Source: DAOTYH01 sp034435015
GTDB taxonomy: Bacteria > Chloroflexota > Anaerolineae > Aggregatilineales > UBA3940
DNA length: 31,755 nucleotides
Direction: 5' to 3'
NCBI GenBank assembly: GCA_034435015.1
Contig: DAOTYH010000037.1
Span: forward strand, 1-31,755
The notes beneath the pieces are model-generated. The model made no database searches. It had not been told where the DNA came from and saw nothing but the letters and a program-made list of their open reading frames with translations. Shown one piece after another: positions 31,325 through 31,755 of the stretch. The position numbers were made by a program, and so were the translations under genes. Position 1 is the stretch's first letter, and each line of letters starts with the position of its first letter.

Positions 31325-31755
31325 CGCAATGTGTCATATTAAATGCGACTCCGCGAAGGCCTGAGCAGGGGTACGCATGCCCAGCGCCAAGTGAGGGCGC
31401 TGGTGGTGATAATAGGCGAGATAGTCATCGGCACGGCGTTGGGCTAGAGCCAGGTCACTGCTCTTGAAGGGGGTACGTCCGAACTCCTCCCGGCGCAATG
31501 TGCCGTTAAAACACTCGATGAACGCCTGGCCGTTCTTGCGGTAAGGGCGGGCGATGACATGCTGTCTGGCGTACTGGTTAACAACCTCCAAGAACTGACC
31601 CTCGAATTCGGAGCCGCCGTCGGTTTGCAGGGTCTGAATAGGGCCGAAGCGTCTGGCCAGTTCCTCAAGGGCTGCCTTTCAGCCACCGATACACTGTCGC
31701 TCGATCCCGTCCCGCCTCGCGGGCAATCGCCTCAACGGCAATCCCTTGCTTTCTC
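31325..31755 (-). mobile_element. IS481-like insertion sequence, internally deleted copy
   Basis: Second copy of the element seen at 1-268, in opposite orientation, so that both 3' ends point into the window. It matches that copy from base 31325 up to the point where the left copy leaves the window, then adds about 164 bases. The 5' end of the element is outside the window. Confidence 0.8.
31334..31755 (-). pseudogene. Transposase remnant: HTH piece fused out of frame to integrase end
   Basis: The downstream frame (31334 to about 31678) encodes the second half of the integrase core, KAALEELARRFGPIQTLQTDGGSEF with the second catalytic Asp, then the Glu segment AFIECFNGTLRREEF and the usual C-terminus. 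Immediately upstream, in another frame, 31677-31754 encodes a helix-turn-helix like those at the start of IS481 transposases (GIAVEAIAREAGRDRATVYRWLKG), which runs into TGA. The region between the HTH and the second Asp, including the first catalytic Asp, is missing. The copy is therefore deleted and frameshifted and should be inactive. A misassembly at the contig end could produce the same picture. Confidence 0.72.

Noticed and set aside
1..31755. Composite transposon formed by the two IS copies
   Set aside because: The cargo is 31 kb of essential housekeeping genes, the copies are incomplete at the window edges, and the right one is deleted. An assembly break at a repeat explains the layout better.

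Overview
The window looks like a stretch of bacterial housekeeping chromosome. It is most likely from a Chloroflexota (Anaerolineae-like) genome. That assignment is inferred from four things: a three-gene set known mainly from Actinobacteria but also from Chloroflexi (kinase-like, DUF3090 and MSMEG_4193-type proteins), a split glycine decarboxylase, an arginyl-tRNA synthetase with an altered HIGH motif, and a multidomain SH3b/glycosidase-like protein. No 16S rRNA or other firm taxonomic marker is present. Both ends lie inside copies of the same IS481-like insertion sequence with their 3' ends facing inward, so the contig was probably broken at this repeat. The right copy has an internal deletion.

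Layout, left to right. 1-268: IS fragment. 270-522: gene-free stretch with nested hairpins and a strong terminator, possibly a small RNA. 663-1505 (+): MBL-fold hydrolase. 1507-5904 (-): run miaB, class II aldolase, histidine phosphatase, DUF3090, PI-kinase-like protein. 6108-8295: small genes, including a thioredoxin-like [2Fe-2S] protein, a methyltransferase and a membrane-anchored thioredoxin interrupted by an in-frame TGA. 8363-11026 (-): queG and a GltD-type oxidoreductase. 11465-14081: lipoprotein hydrolase and a UbiB/ABC1 kinase. 14311-18856 (+): uvrA, a PIG-L deacetylase and a glyoxalase-II-like hydrolase. 18860-21654 (-): tgt, uppP and a substrate-binding lipoprotein. 21752-22384 (-): TPR-like protein. 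22506-26163 (+): promoter, tandem glycine riboswitch, gcvH-gcvPA-gcvPB and a terminator. 26255-28759 (+): 834-residue glycosidase-like/SH3b protein. 28816-31256 (-): argS, dcd and tRNA-Val.

The most exciting signal is at 7846-8295. The TGA at 8044-8046 lies exactly where the first cysteine of a thioredoxin CxxC motif belongs. The reading frame continues to a complete thioredoxin fold, and a stem-loop with a GUG apical loop starts shortly downstream. This reads as a selenoprotein (UxxC thioredoxin) that ordinary gene calling splits into two pieces.

Functional links: QueG and Tgt are both queuosine-tRNA enzymes, and each appears to have an extended -10 element placed only 7-8 bases before its start codon, suggesting leaderless transcripts. 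Glycine catabolism is under glycine control through the riboswitch. The kinase-like, phosphatase and DUF3090 trio is an uncharacterised conserved system, here in one run with the aldolase and miaB.
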